NCBI RefSeq assembly: GCF_005233835.1
Contig: NZ_SZQA01000039.1
Span: forward strand, 1-64,000
DNA: 64,000 bases
Source of the DNA: Herbidospora galbida
GTDB lineage: Bacteria > Actinomycetota > Actinomycetes > Streptosporangiales > Streptosporangiaceae
Reading direction: 5' to 3'
Below, piece by piece: positions 40,560 to 47,888 of the stretch. The position numbers were made by a program, and so were the translations under genes. Each line of letters opens with the position of its first letter. Positions within the stretch are counted from its first letter, which is position 1. The notes beneath the pieces are model-generated. The model saw only the letters and a list, made by a program, of their open reading frames with translations, was not told the origin of the DNA and made no database searches.

Positions 40560-40997
40560 CTACTCCGGCGGGTAGGCGACCCGGGCCAGCAGGTCCTTGA
40601 GCTGCTCGGCCTCACCGGGCTCCAGGCCGGCGACCAGCTCCTCGGCCAGCGGCCCGGCCGCCAGCTGTGCCGCGTCGAAGAGCTCGACGCCCTTCGAGGT
40701 GATCTCCACGGCCCGCACCCGCCGGTCGCCGGGAACGGCCTTGCGCACGGCCAGCTCCATGCGTTCCAGGTCGTCGACGACCCGCATGATCCCGGCCTTG
40801 TCCGACCCCGTCGCCACCGCCAGGTCCCGCTGCACGGTGGCCCCGCGCTCGACCAGCACGATCAGCACGGCGAAGTGCCGCAGCTCGATGCCCAGAGGGC
40901 GGAACGCCTCGGACATCACCGTGACCGCCCGCCAGTGCGCCTGCCGCAGCAGCAGGCCGAGGGCGAACGGACCGGAGGAGGGACTGTCAGTGCTCAT
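40560..40997 (-). CDS. MarR-family transcriptional regulator
   Basis: A 145-residue MarR-type winged-helix regulator. The DNA-binding core is VQRDLAVATGSDKAGIMRVVDDLERMELAVRK with the wing PGDRRVRAVEIT, flanked by helices for dimerisation. It follows the kal gene by about 35 nt on the same strand and precedes the nitroreductase. The repeated motif at 40530-40543 and 41026-41039 is the likely operator for autorepression and nitroreductase control. Confidence 0.9.
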   Translation of the reverse strand: MSTDSPSSGPFALGLLLRQAHWRAVTVMSEAFRPLGIELRHFAVLIVLVERGATVQRDLAVATGSDKAGIMRVVDDLERMELAVRKAVPGDRRVRAVEITSKGVELFDAAQLAAGPLAEELVAGLEPGEAEQLKDLLARVAYPPE

Positions 40998-41025
40998 GAA
41001 ACAATATTAGCCGAAACATTCTCAT

Positions 41026-41039
41026 TCGATACTATTTCG
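41026..41039. promoter_or_regulatory. Second copy of the MarR-associated motif
   Basis: TCGATACTATTTCG repeats the motif at 40530-40543 exactly. It overlaps the 3' end of kal (stop at 41032-41034) and lies 29-42 nt before the marR start, in the place of an autoregulatory operator. Confidence 0.5.
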
Positions 41040-41400
41040 CGGGCACCACGACCGTGCCCACGGCCGTCGTCACCACGAGAGGCGGGTCGAGCACCTCGCT
41101 CGCCGACGGCGAGAGATCGGGCCGGGCCCGGCAGACCACCCGGGCCTCGAAGGCCAGCGTCCGGCTGCGGGTGCCGACCCGGGTCACCTCGGCCGTCACC
41201 TCGATCACGTCGCCCGCGACGACCGGGGCCCGGAACTGCACGTCCTGATACGACGCGAACAGCCCCTCGTCGCCGTCCATCCTGATGCACACCTCGGTCG
41301 CCACGTCGCCGAACAGGCCCAGCACGTAGGCGCCGTCGACCAGCGAGCCGCCGTAGTGGGCGTGGGAGGCCGGCACGTAGCGCCGGTGGGTGACCTTCAT
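41032..41400 (-). CDS. kal: 3-Aminobutyryl-CoA ammonia-lyase (hotdog fold)
   Basis: A 122-residue single hotdog-fold protein: HYGGSLVDGAYVLGLFGDVATEV near the N-terminus and the strand VQFRAPVVAGDVIEVTAEVTRVG are typical of the MaoC-like/3-aminobutyryl-CoA ammonia-lyase group. It would release ammonia from L-3-aminobutyryl-CoA to give crotonyl-CoA, the last step of the lysine pathway whose other genes lie next to it. ATG 41400 overlaps the kamE stop by 4 nt. The assignment depends on the context as much as on the sequence. Confidence 0.83.
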   Translation of the reverse strand: MKVTHRRYVPASHAHYGGSLVDGAYVLGLFGDVATEVCIRMDGDEGLFASYQDVQFRAPVVAGDVIEVTAEVTRVGTRSRTLAFEARVVCRARPDLSPSASEVLDPPLVVTTAVGTVVVPAK

Positions 41401-42161
41401 TCGCGCACCAGCGCGTGGACGAGGTAGCTCGCCACCTCACCCGGGGTGGTGCCCTTGCCGAAGATCCGGTCGACGCCCAGGTCCGACGGGGTCACCGTAT
41501 CGAAGCGGGGACCGCCCACGACCAGCAGCGGGCGGCCGAGACCGCCCGTCAGGGAGGTCGGGTAGGCCTCGGTGAAGGCGGCGGCCATCTGCTTGGTGTT
41601 GTGGATGTGGGCGCTCTTCTGGGTCACCACCTGGGAGACGAGCACCGCGTCGGCGTCCACCGCCTTCGCCCGCGCCACGAGGTCGTCGACGGCCACCTGG
41701 GCGCCCATGTTGTGGACCTCGATCTCCCGGTAGTACTCCAGGCCCTTCTCCCCCGCGAACCCCTTCACGTTGAGGATCGCGTCGATGCCGACCGTGTGGG
41801 CGTCGGTGCCGATGCAGGCGCCGACCACGACCAGCCGCCGGCCGAGGACGCTCTGCACGGCGGCGTTGACCTGGGCCGGGGGCAGCAGCTCGAACTCCCG
41901 CCCCTCGGGGACCTCGATGCCCGCGTAGTCGATCAGGTGCGTCGCCTTGCCGTACACGATGAAGAAGGTGAAGTCGGGGCCCATCGCCTTGCTGTGCACG
42001 ACGCTCGCCGGGTCGAGGCCCATCTTCCCGGCCAGCTGGAGCGCCGCCAGCTCGGCCCGGGGGCCGTGCGGGACCGGCAGGGTGAAGCTGACCTGGATCA
42101 TCGCGTCGCCGGTCGTGTCGCCGTACGGGCGGATGATCTGTTTCATCGTCTCGACGGTCAC
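41397..42161 (-). CDS. kamE: Beta-lysine/lysine 5,6-aminomutase, beta (B12-binding) subunit
   Basis: A 254-residue subunit with a B12-binding domain. The cobalamin motif DxHxxG is GTDAHTVG with H122 as the axial ligand, and eleven residues later K133 in ILNVKG sits exactly where the PLP-binding lysine of the characterised beta subunit lies relative to its His (133 and 144). The start is GTG 42161, overlapping the kamD stop as GTGA; an in-frame ATG 15 nt later is possible. With KamD it moves the terminal amino group of lysine or beta-lysine to C5, using adenosylcobalamin and PLP. This makes it a consumer of the B12 imported by btuFCD. Confidence 0.92.
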   Translation of the reverse strand: MTVETMKQIIRPYGDTTGDAMIQVSFTLPVPHGPRAELAALQLAGKMGLDPASVVHSKAMGPDFTFFIVYGKATHLIDYAGIEVPEGREFELLPPAQVNAAVQSVLGRRLVVVGACIGTDAHTVGIDAILNVKGFAGEKGLEYYREIEVHNMGAQVAVDDLVARAKAVDADAVLVSQVVTQKSAHIHNTKQMAAAFTEAYPTSLTGGLGRPLLVVGGPRFDTVTPSDLGVDRIFGKGTTPGEVASYLVHALVRE

Positions 42162-43657
42162 GGGGCCGCCTCCAGGATCTCGGTCGCGGGGTTCACGTAG
42201 CCGTCGGCCTTCTCGACCACGCCGTCGAGGCCCCTGCCCCGGTCGGCGGGCCGCTTGGTCACGCCGAAGACGCCGTCGGCGATGGCGTCGAGCAGGCCGT
42301 CGTCGGCGACCCGGTGCAGCAGGTCGACGGTCTCCGACAGCACCCGCGCGGCCCGCTCGCGGATGAAGGGGCCGGGGGTGAAGTCCTCCGACAGGTCCCC
42401 GGCCGCGCGGCGGACGTACCGGACGTTCTCCAGCGCGAGGTCGCGGTCGGAGAGCCAGGGGGTGTGGATGCCCTCGGTCATCATGCCGACGAGGATGATC
42501 GACTGGCCGGTCATCACCCCGGCCAGGTTGAAGAACGCGTCGAGCAGGTACCCGGCGAAGATGTTGCCGGTCATGTGCTTGGTCGGCGGCATGTACTTCA
42601 GCGGCGCGGCCGGGAAGAGCTCCCGCACGAGCTGCGCGTGGGCCAGCTCCAGGCGGAACGAGTCGGGGATCTGCGGGTTGATCTCGAAGGCGTGGCCGAG
42701 GCCGAGCTGCCGGTCGGCCAGGCCCGCCTCGTGGCCGAAGCGCTCGTTCAGCAGCTGCGAGGCGACGACGGTGTGGGCGGCGTCGATCGCGTCGGCCGTG
42801 GTCAGGTAGTTGTCCTCCCCGGTGTTGATGACGATCCCGGCCCGCGCGTGGATCTGGCGGGAGAACCGCTGGTCGACGAAGGTCCGGCGGGGGTTGATGT
42901 CGCGGAAGATGATGCCGTACATGCAGTCGTTCAGCATCATGTCGAGCCGTTCGAGCCCGGCCAGCGCGGCGATCTCGGGCATGCACAGGCCGCTGGCGTA
43001 GTTGGTCAGCCTGACATAGCGGCCCAGTTCCCCCGACACCTCGTCGAGGGCGGCCCGCATGAGGCGGAAGTTCTCCTGGGTCGCGTACGTCCCGGCGTAC
43101 CCCTGGCGGGTCGCGCCCTCCGGCACGTAGTCGAGCAGCGACTGCCCGGTCGAGCGGATGACCGCGATGACGTCGGCGCCCTCGCGGGCGGCGGCCTGGG
43201 CCTGCGGGATGTCCTCGTGGATGTCGCCGGTCGCGACGATCAGGTAGATCCAGGGCTTCTCGGGGTCGCCGTGCCGGGCGAGCAGCCGGTCGCGGTCGGC
43301 GCGGTTGCGGTCGATCCGGGCGATACCCGCGCCGACCGCCTCGCGGGCCCGCGCCAGCGCCCGGTCGCGCTCGGCGCCCGTCGGCAGCCCGAACTTCAGG
43401 GAGCGCCAGTTCCCGGCCGCGAAGAAGGGCAGCGCGACACCGTGCTCCAGGCCCACCTGGTCGCGTACGGCGTCCACGATCCGGTTGACCCACGGGATCC
43501 CGTCGGCGTCGGCGCCGGTGACGCCCGCGAGCCGGAGCACGGCCCGTTCGACCGAGACCGTCGTGTGCGTGCGGGCCATCTCGATGACCGGCTCGGCGGC
43601 ACGGGCGGCCAGGTCGCGCGCCTTGCGCACCACGGCGGGGTCGAGGCCGAGCTTCAT
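42158..43657 (-). CDS. kamD: Beta-lysine/lysine 5,6-aminomutase, alpha subunit
   Basis: A 499-residue TIM-barrel subunit that binds substrate and cofactors together with KamE. Family stretches include IVATGDIHEDIPQAQAAA, RLTNYASGLCMPEIA, MLNDCMYGIIFRDIN and NTGEDNYLTTADAI. The length is close to the ~515 of characterised KamD. ATG 43657 overlaps the kdd stop (ATGA). Converts L-beta-lysine to L-erythro-3,5-diaminohexanoate by adenosylcobalamin radical chemistry. The reactivating factors KamB/KamC described in anaerobes are not next to it. Confidence 0.93.
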   Translation of the reverse strand: MKLGLDPAVVRKARDLAARAAEPVIEMARTHTTVSVERAVLRLAGVTGADADGIPWVNRIVDAVRDQVGLEHGVALPFFAAGNWRSLKFGLPTGAERDRALARAREAVGAGIARIDRNRADRDRLLARHGDPEKPWIYLIVATGDIHEDIPQAQAAAREGADVIAVIRSTGQSLLDYVPEGATRQGYAGTYATQENFRLMRAALDEVSGELGRYVRLTNYASGLCMPEIAALAGLERLDMMLNDCMYGIIFRDINPRRTFVDQRFSRQIHARAGIVINTGEDNYLTTADAIDAAHTVVASQLLNERFGHEAGLADRQLGLGHAFEINPQIPDSFRLELAHAQLVRELFPAAPLKYMPPTKHMTGNIFAGYLLDAFFNLAGVMTGQSIILVGMMTEGIHTPWLSDRDLALENVRYVRRAAGDLSEDFTPGPFIRERAARVLSETVDLLHRVADDGLLDAIADGVFGVTKRPADRGRGLDGVVEKADGYVNPATEILEAAP

Positions 43658-44646
43658 CGCAGCCGCTCCTCGAACACGGCCCGGACGCCGGGTTCCTCCC
43701 GCAGCAGCGTCAGCGCCAGGTCCGCGTGACCGGGGGCGTAGCCGTTGCCGATCAGCATCGTGACGTCGGCCCCGAGCCCCTCCGCGCCCAGCGCGGCGGC
43801 GGAGAACGAGGTCGCCATCGAGAAGAAGACCACCGTCCCGCCGTCGCGGGTGGCCAGGATCGCGGCGTGCTCGCAGCCGGGCACGTCCACGCAGACGACC
43901 GTGACGTCGGCTTTCAGGTCCGACAGGGCGACGGCGTCGCGGGCGTCGGCGATCACCACCTCGTCGGCCAGGCCCTCGATCGCGGCGGCCTCCCGCTCGT
44001 CGAGGACCACGCCGACGGCCCGGCCCCCGGCGCGACGGGCGGCGGCCAGCGAGAGCGAGCCGCTCTTCCCGGCCGCCCCGAGCACGGCCACCACGGGATT
44101 CCGGCGCTGCCGGACGACGCGCTCGGTCAGCGCGGGCGCGCCGCAGACGTCCATGACCGCCAGCGCCAGCGGAACCGGCACGTCGGCGGGCAGCTCCGCC
44201 GCCACCGACCGTTCGAAGAGGATCGCGTGGCCGTCGCACGGGATCTGCTCCGAGCGCCCGTCCCAGCTCGTCGAGGTGACGACCAGCGGGGTCAGGGTCA
44301 GGGAGACGAGCGTGGCCACCCGGGTTCCGGCCGGGAAGGCCGGGCCCTCCTCGACCACGCCGACCAGCATGCCACCCGACCCGGTGACCGGGTTGTGCAT
44401 CTTGCCCCGGCTGCGGATGATCTCCAGCACCTCGCCGCGCACCGCCGCGCCGTCGCCGTGGTGCTTCTCGCGCAGCTGCCGGTACGACGCCGCGTCGAGG
44501 TTCAGCCGTTCGACCCGGAGCCGGGTCTCCCCCGGCCACAGGCCCGGCGAGGCGTCGAGCCGCCGGGCCGCCTGAGGGAGCACGCCCGGTGGCGACAGCA
44601 CCCGATGCAGCCCGATCGGAGAGGCCGTCGGCAATGGTCCCACCAC
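43654..44646 (-). CDS. kdd: L-erythro-3,5-diaminohexanoate dehydrogenase
   Basis: A 330-residue NAD-dependent dehydrogenase. The N-terminus IGLHRVLSPPGVLPQAA matches the family start, and the Rossmann motif is VLGAAGKSGSLSLAAARRA; GKMHNPVTGSGGMLVG is another conserved block. It oxidises the 3-amino group to give 5-amino-3-oxohexanoate. The GTG start (44644-44646) has GGAAGG upstream and fits the family N-terminus. It heads the leftward kdd-kamD-kamE-kal operon, divergent from kce across a 67-nt control region. Confidence 0.92.
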   Translation of the reverse strand: MVGPLPTASPIGLHRVLSPPGVLPQAARRLDASPGLWPGETRLRVERLNLDAASYRQLREKHHGDGAAVRGEVLEIIRSRGKMHNPVTGSGGMLVGVVEEGPAFPAGTRVATLVSLTLTPLVVTSTSWDGRSEQIPCDGHAILFERSVAAELPADVPVPLALAVMDVCGAPALTERVVRQRRNPVVAVLGAAGKSGSLSLAAARRAGGRAVGVVLDEREAAAIEGLADEVVIADARDAVALSDLKADVTVVCVDVPGCEHAAILATRDGGTVVFFSMATSFSAAALGAEGLGADVTMLIGNGYAPGHADLALTLLREEPGVRAVFEERLR

Positions 44647-44651
44647 CCTTC

Positions 44652-44669
44652 CCTGAGTCTCGACTCAGG
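44652..44669. promoter_or_regulatory. Inverted repeat in the kdd/kce divergent promoter region
   Basis: CCTGAGTC (44652-44659) and GACTCAGG (44662-44669) form perfect 8-bp arms with a 2-nt spacer. The repeat lies 6 nt from the kdd start and about 45 nt from the kce start, where one dimeric regulator could govern both directions. No regulator gene lies in the cluster apart from marR downstream of kal, whose putative motif is different. Confidence 0.6.
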
Positions 44670-44713
44670 AAAGCATCTTGTCCCGCCCCGGAACAAGGGG
44701 GCAATATCCGGGT

Positions 44714-45568
44714 ATGTCCAGCACCCTCATCACCGTGGCCCCGACCGGAGCCGAATCGGCCAAGGCCGACGTGCCCGCCCTGCCGGTGACCCTCGGCGAA
44801 CTGGTCGCCACGGCCAGGGCCTGCGAGGCGGCGGGGGCGGCGGTGGTCCACGTCCACATCAGGGACGCCGCGGCCAGGCCCACGCTCGACCTGGGGCTGC
44901 TCAGGGAGACGGTCGCCGCGCTGCGGGAGACCGATCTGGTCGTCCAGCTCTCCACCGGCGGGTCGGTGCACGACCCGTACGCCGACCGGCTCAAGGTCCT
45001 GGACGCCGCCCCCGACGCCTGCTCCCTCACCTGCGGCACCGTGAACTTCGGCAACGACGTCTTCATGAACCCCTGGGGGTTCGTGGCCGAGCTCTACCAG
45101 GAGACCCAGGCCAGGGGGATCGCGCCGGAGTTCGAGCTGTTCGACCTCGGCCACGTCGCCACCATGAACCGCCTGCTCGACCGCTACGGCCCGCCCTCGG
45201 GCGGGCGGGTCCACTGCGACCTGGTCATGGGCGTTCCCGGCGGCTTCACCGGCGACCTGCGCACGGTCGCCGCGGCGGTCGGCCAACTGCCGGCGGAGGC
45301 CACCTGGTCGGCGACCGGGATCGGCCGCACGTCGCTCCCCGTGCTGTTCGCCGCCCTCGCCGGCGGCGGCCACCTGCGGGTCGGCATGGAGGACACCCTC
45401 ACCTACGCCAAGGGCCGCCCGGTACGCGGCAACGAGGAACTCGTCGCCCGCGCGGCCGACGCGGCCCGGCTGGCCCAGCGCCCCCCGATGACCACCACCG
45501 AGGCCCGCGCCTTCCTGGGGATCAGACCCGCTCCGGCTCCCGGTCCGACGGCGTCGCCAGCTCCGTGA
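44714..45568 (+). CDS. kce: 3-Keto-5-aminohexanoate cleavage enzyme (BKACE family)
   Basis: A 284-residue TIM-barrel enzyme. The zinc ligands H46 and H48 (VVHVHIRD) and a later Glu (E226 in VGMEDT) match the positions known in the characterised enzyme (46, 48, 230). It condenses 5-amino-3-oxohexanoate with acetyl-CoA and releases acetoacetate plus L-3-aminobutyryl-CoA. Together with kdd, kamDE and kal it completes the route from beta-lysine to crotonyl-CoA. The ATG 44714 lacks a strong ribosome site. The 3' end overlaps the convergent membrane protein gene by 47 nt. Confidence 0.92.
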   Translation: MSSTLITVAPTGAESAKADVPALPVTLGELVATARACEAAGAAVVHVHIRDAAARPTLDLGLLRETVAALRETDLVVQLSTGGSVHDPYADRLKVLDAAPDACSLTCGTVNFGNDVFMNPWGFVAELYQETQARGIAPEFELFDLGHVATMNRLLDRYGPPSGGRVHCDLVMGVPGGFTGDLRTVAAAVGQLPAEATWSATGIGRTSLPVLFAALAGGGHLRVGMEDTLTYAKGRPVRGNEELVARAADAARLAQRPPMTTTEARAFLGIRPAPAPGPTASPAP

Positions 45569-46040
45569 CGGTACGCCGCGTCCGCAGCAGCAGGTAGGCC
45601 GCGCCCGCGCCTCCGGTCAGCGCCATCAGCAGCGCCACCACGCCCAGCACGCTCCAGTCGCCCTTGACCCCGATGGTGTCGATGTCGCTCGCGCACACCT
45701 CGGGCCGCGTCGGGTTCTCCAGGTAGACGCAGGCCGTGGCGGCGACGGCGTCGGACGGACGCCCGCCGTCGGCCCGCCCGCTCAGCCGGAACGTGCTCGT
45801 GCCGGTCGGCAGCAGCGCCTCCCAGCCGGCGTAGTTCGTCGACAGGGTCGCGCCCTCGGCGCGCAGGTTCGCCAGGCCCGGCGGGAACGCGATCCGGACG
45901 TCGGCCTGCACCGGCCGGGGCTCCCGGTTGACCACCTGGACCGTGTATTCGACCCGGCCCGACAGCTCGGTCACGCCGTTCTCGATGGTGATGGAGACAC
46001 CGCCGGAGAGCAACGCGGTGAGAACGAGCGGAACGATCAT
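45522..46040 (-). CDS. Secreted/membrane protein with beta-domain and C-terminal helix
   Basis: A 172-residue protein with a signal-like N-terminus (about 1-14), a beta-rich outer domain with DUF11-like strands (SGRVEYTVQVVNREPRPVQAD), two Cys residues that could form a disulfide, and a C-terminal membrane helix (about 128-150) with a short cytoplasmic tail. ATG 46040 is preceded by GGGAGGA. No family with a known function is recognised. It lies convergent to kce, which it overlaps by 47 nt. Confidence 0.7.
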   Translation of the reverse strand: MIVPLVLTALLSGGVSITIENGVTELSGRVEYTVQVVNREPRPVQADVRIAFPPGLANLRAEGATLSTNYAGWEALLPTGTSTFRLSGRADGGRPSDAVAATACVYLENPTRPEVCASDIDTIGVKGDWSVLGVVALLMALTGGAGAAYLLLRTRRTVTELATPSDREPERV

Positions 46041-46155
46041 GATTCCTCCCGGCGACGGTTACACGACGTCACCAACAATCGCAGCCGGTGACGGATCGTG
46101 GGCGGAAAAGGCGCGCCGCGTTGAAGCCGATCCGCGACCGGGTTGAGGATGAGAC

Positions 46156-47331
46156 ATGACCTTTCAGGACGAGCTGGAAAAGCTGCGCCGATCCATCCAC
46201 CGGGAGCCCGAGATCGGCCTCGATCTGCCACGGACGCAGGAGAAGGTGCTGGCCGCCCTCGACGGGCTGCCCCTGGAGGTCACCACCGGCGAGAAACTCA
46301 CCTCCGTCACCGCCGTGCTGCGCGGCGGCCGGAGCGAGGGGAAGAGCGTCCTGCTGCGGGCCGACATGGACGCCCTCCCGATCCAGGAGCGCGTCCCGGT
46401 CGACTACCGGTCGGCCGTCGACGGCGCGATGCACGCCTGCGGCCACGACCTGCACACCGCCATGCTCGTCGGCGCCGCCCGGCTGCTCTCCGAACGCCGC
46501 GACCAGCTGACCGGCGACGTCGTGTTCATGTTCCAGCCCGGGGAAGAGGGCCACGAGGGCGCCAAACTCATGATCGACGAGGGCGTCCTGGACGCCTCCG
46601 GCAGCCGCGTCGTCGCCGCGTACGGCATGCACGTGTTCTCGGCCATCGTGCCGAGCGGCTGGTTCGTCACCAAGCCCGGCCCGATCCTGGCCGCCGCCGA
46701 CACCTTCAACGTGACCGTGCGCGGCCGGGGCGGCCACGGATCCACGCCCCACCGGGCCCTCGACCCGGTCCAGGTGGGCTGCGAGATCGTGAGCCAGCTG
46801 CAGACGTACACGACCCGGGCCTTCGACGTGTTCGACCCGGTGGTGATCACCGTCGGTCAGTTCCACGCCGGCACCGCCGACAACGTGATCCCCGACGAGG
46901 CCTACTTCCAGGCGACCATCCGCGCCTTCTCCGCCGAGACCCGCGCCAAGGTCAAGGAAGGGGTGGTCCGGCTGGCCACGGGCATCGCCGAGGCCCATGG
47001 CCTGCGCGCCGAGTGCACCTTCGGGATCGGCTACCCGGTGACGGTCAACGACGCCGCCGAGGCCGCGTTCGCCGAGGAGGTCGTGCCGGAGATCGTGGGG
47101 GCCGACCGCTATCTGACGATGCCGCGCCCGGCCACCGGGTCGGAGGACTTCTCATTCGTCCTCGACGAGGTGCCGGGCGCGTTCCTCGTGCTGGGCGCCC
47201 ACGCGAAGGGGGCCGACCCGGCGACCTGCGCGACCAACCACTCCCCCGAGACCGAGTTCGACGACTCGGTCATGGCCGACGGGTCACGCGTGCTGGCCGC
47301 CCTCGCGGAGCGGCGCCTACTTAGGGTTTAG
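46156..47331 (+). CDS. M20-family amidohydrolase (amino-acylase type)
   Basis: A 391-residue metallohydrolase. The metal site motifs are LLRADMDALPIQE and HACGHDLHTAM, the acidic GEEGHEG, the dimerisation-domain stretch RGRGGHGSTPHRALDP, and the last metal-binding His in CATNHSPETEF. Members deacylate N-acyl amino acids (hippurate hydrolase, IAA-amino acid hydrolase type). It ends 15 nt inside the convergent PGPGW gene. No pathway neighbour. Confidence 0.92.
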   Translation: MTFQDELEKLRRSIHREPEIGLDLPRTQEKVLAALDGLPLEVTTGEKLTSVTAVLRGGRSEGKSVLLRADMDALPIQERVPVDYRSAVDGAMHACGHDLHTAMLVGAARLLSERRDQLTGDVVFMFQPGEEGHEGAKLMIDEGVLDASGSRVVAAYGMHVFSAIVPSGWFVTKPGPILAAADTFNVTVRGRGGHGSTPHRALDPVQVGCEIVSQLQTYTTRAFDVFDPVVITVGQFHAGTADNVIPDEAYFQATIRAFSAETRAKVKEGVVRLATGIAEAHGLRAECTFGIGYPVTVNDAAEAAFAEEVVPEIVGADRYLTMPRPATGSEDFSFVLDEVPGAFLVLGAHAKGADPATCATNHSPETEFDDSVMADGSRVLAALAERRLLRV

Positions 47332-47763
47332 GAAGTTCAGCCCGTATTCGACCATGTCGAAGCCGAGCGTCAGCTTCAGGCACCCCCACACGATCGCGAA
47401 CGCCACCGCGAAGGTCAGCACCCCGGCGATGATCCGCACCGCCCAGTTCTGCCGCTTCAGCCAGTCGGTGGCGATCGTGACGTAACGCTTGGCGAACTCC
47501 AGCACCCGGTGGGCCCAGCTGAACTCGGTCGCCAGCAGCGCCAGCCCGGCGAACACGACCAGCCACCCCGGCCCCGGGAACGGCACCATGATGAGCCCGC
47601 CGATCACCATGGCCCCGCCGATCGTGCCGACCACGATCTTCAGGGTCAGAGCGCCCGTGCGGGTCGCGCGGAAACGGTCGAGCCGTCCCCTGATTCCACT
47701 GTTGTCCACCGCGACCGGCGTCTTCGGATCGACGTCGGGATCGGTGGGCCCGGCCATAGCCAT
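47317..47763 (-). CDS. PGPGW (TIGR02611) membrane protein
   Basis: A 148-residue protein with about three helices: a pair around the signature VPFPGPGWLVVFAGLALLA and one near the C-terminus. The PGPGW motif defines a family of putative transmembrane proteins of unknown role in actinobacteria. A second in-frame ATG lies 6 nt downstream. Confidence 0.85.
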   Translation of the reverse strand: MAMAGPTDPDVDPKTPVAVDNSGIRGRLDRFRATRTGALTLKIVVGTIGGAMVIGGLIMVPFPGPGWLVVFAGLALLATEFSWAHRVLEFAKRYVTIATDWLKRQNWAVRIIAGVLTFAVAFAIVWGCLKLTLGFDMVEYGLNFLNPK

Positions 47764-47839
47764 ATAGGTGTCACCCCCACGGCCAGCATAACCAGAGCGC
47801 TTGCAGCGGACTTTCCGTCAGATGGACCATTTGGGCTGA

Positions 47840-47880
47840 TCCCTGGGTCGTAGACGACATGTCGGTCTACGACCCAGGGA
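47840..47880 (-). terminator. 16-bp stem hairpin after the GH74 gene
   Basis: Positions 47840-47855 and 47865-47880 are perfectly complementary over 16 bp, with a 9-nt loop that itself contains GACATGTC. On the minus strand it begins 9 nt after the GH74 stop. No T-run follows, as usual in actinomycetes. Strong terminator or mRNA-protecting hairpin. Confidence 0.75.
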
Positions 47881-47888
47881 CAGGGCTT

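Noticed and set aside
42158-45373. A very long open frame spanning kamD, kdd and kce antisense
   Set aside because: It is a GC-driven shadow that joins the real kamD frame to sequence antisense to kce; the kdd and kce frames have clear family motifs and starts.
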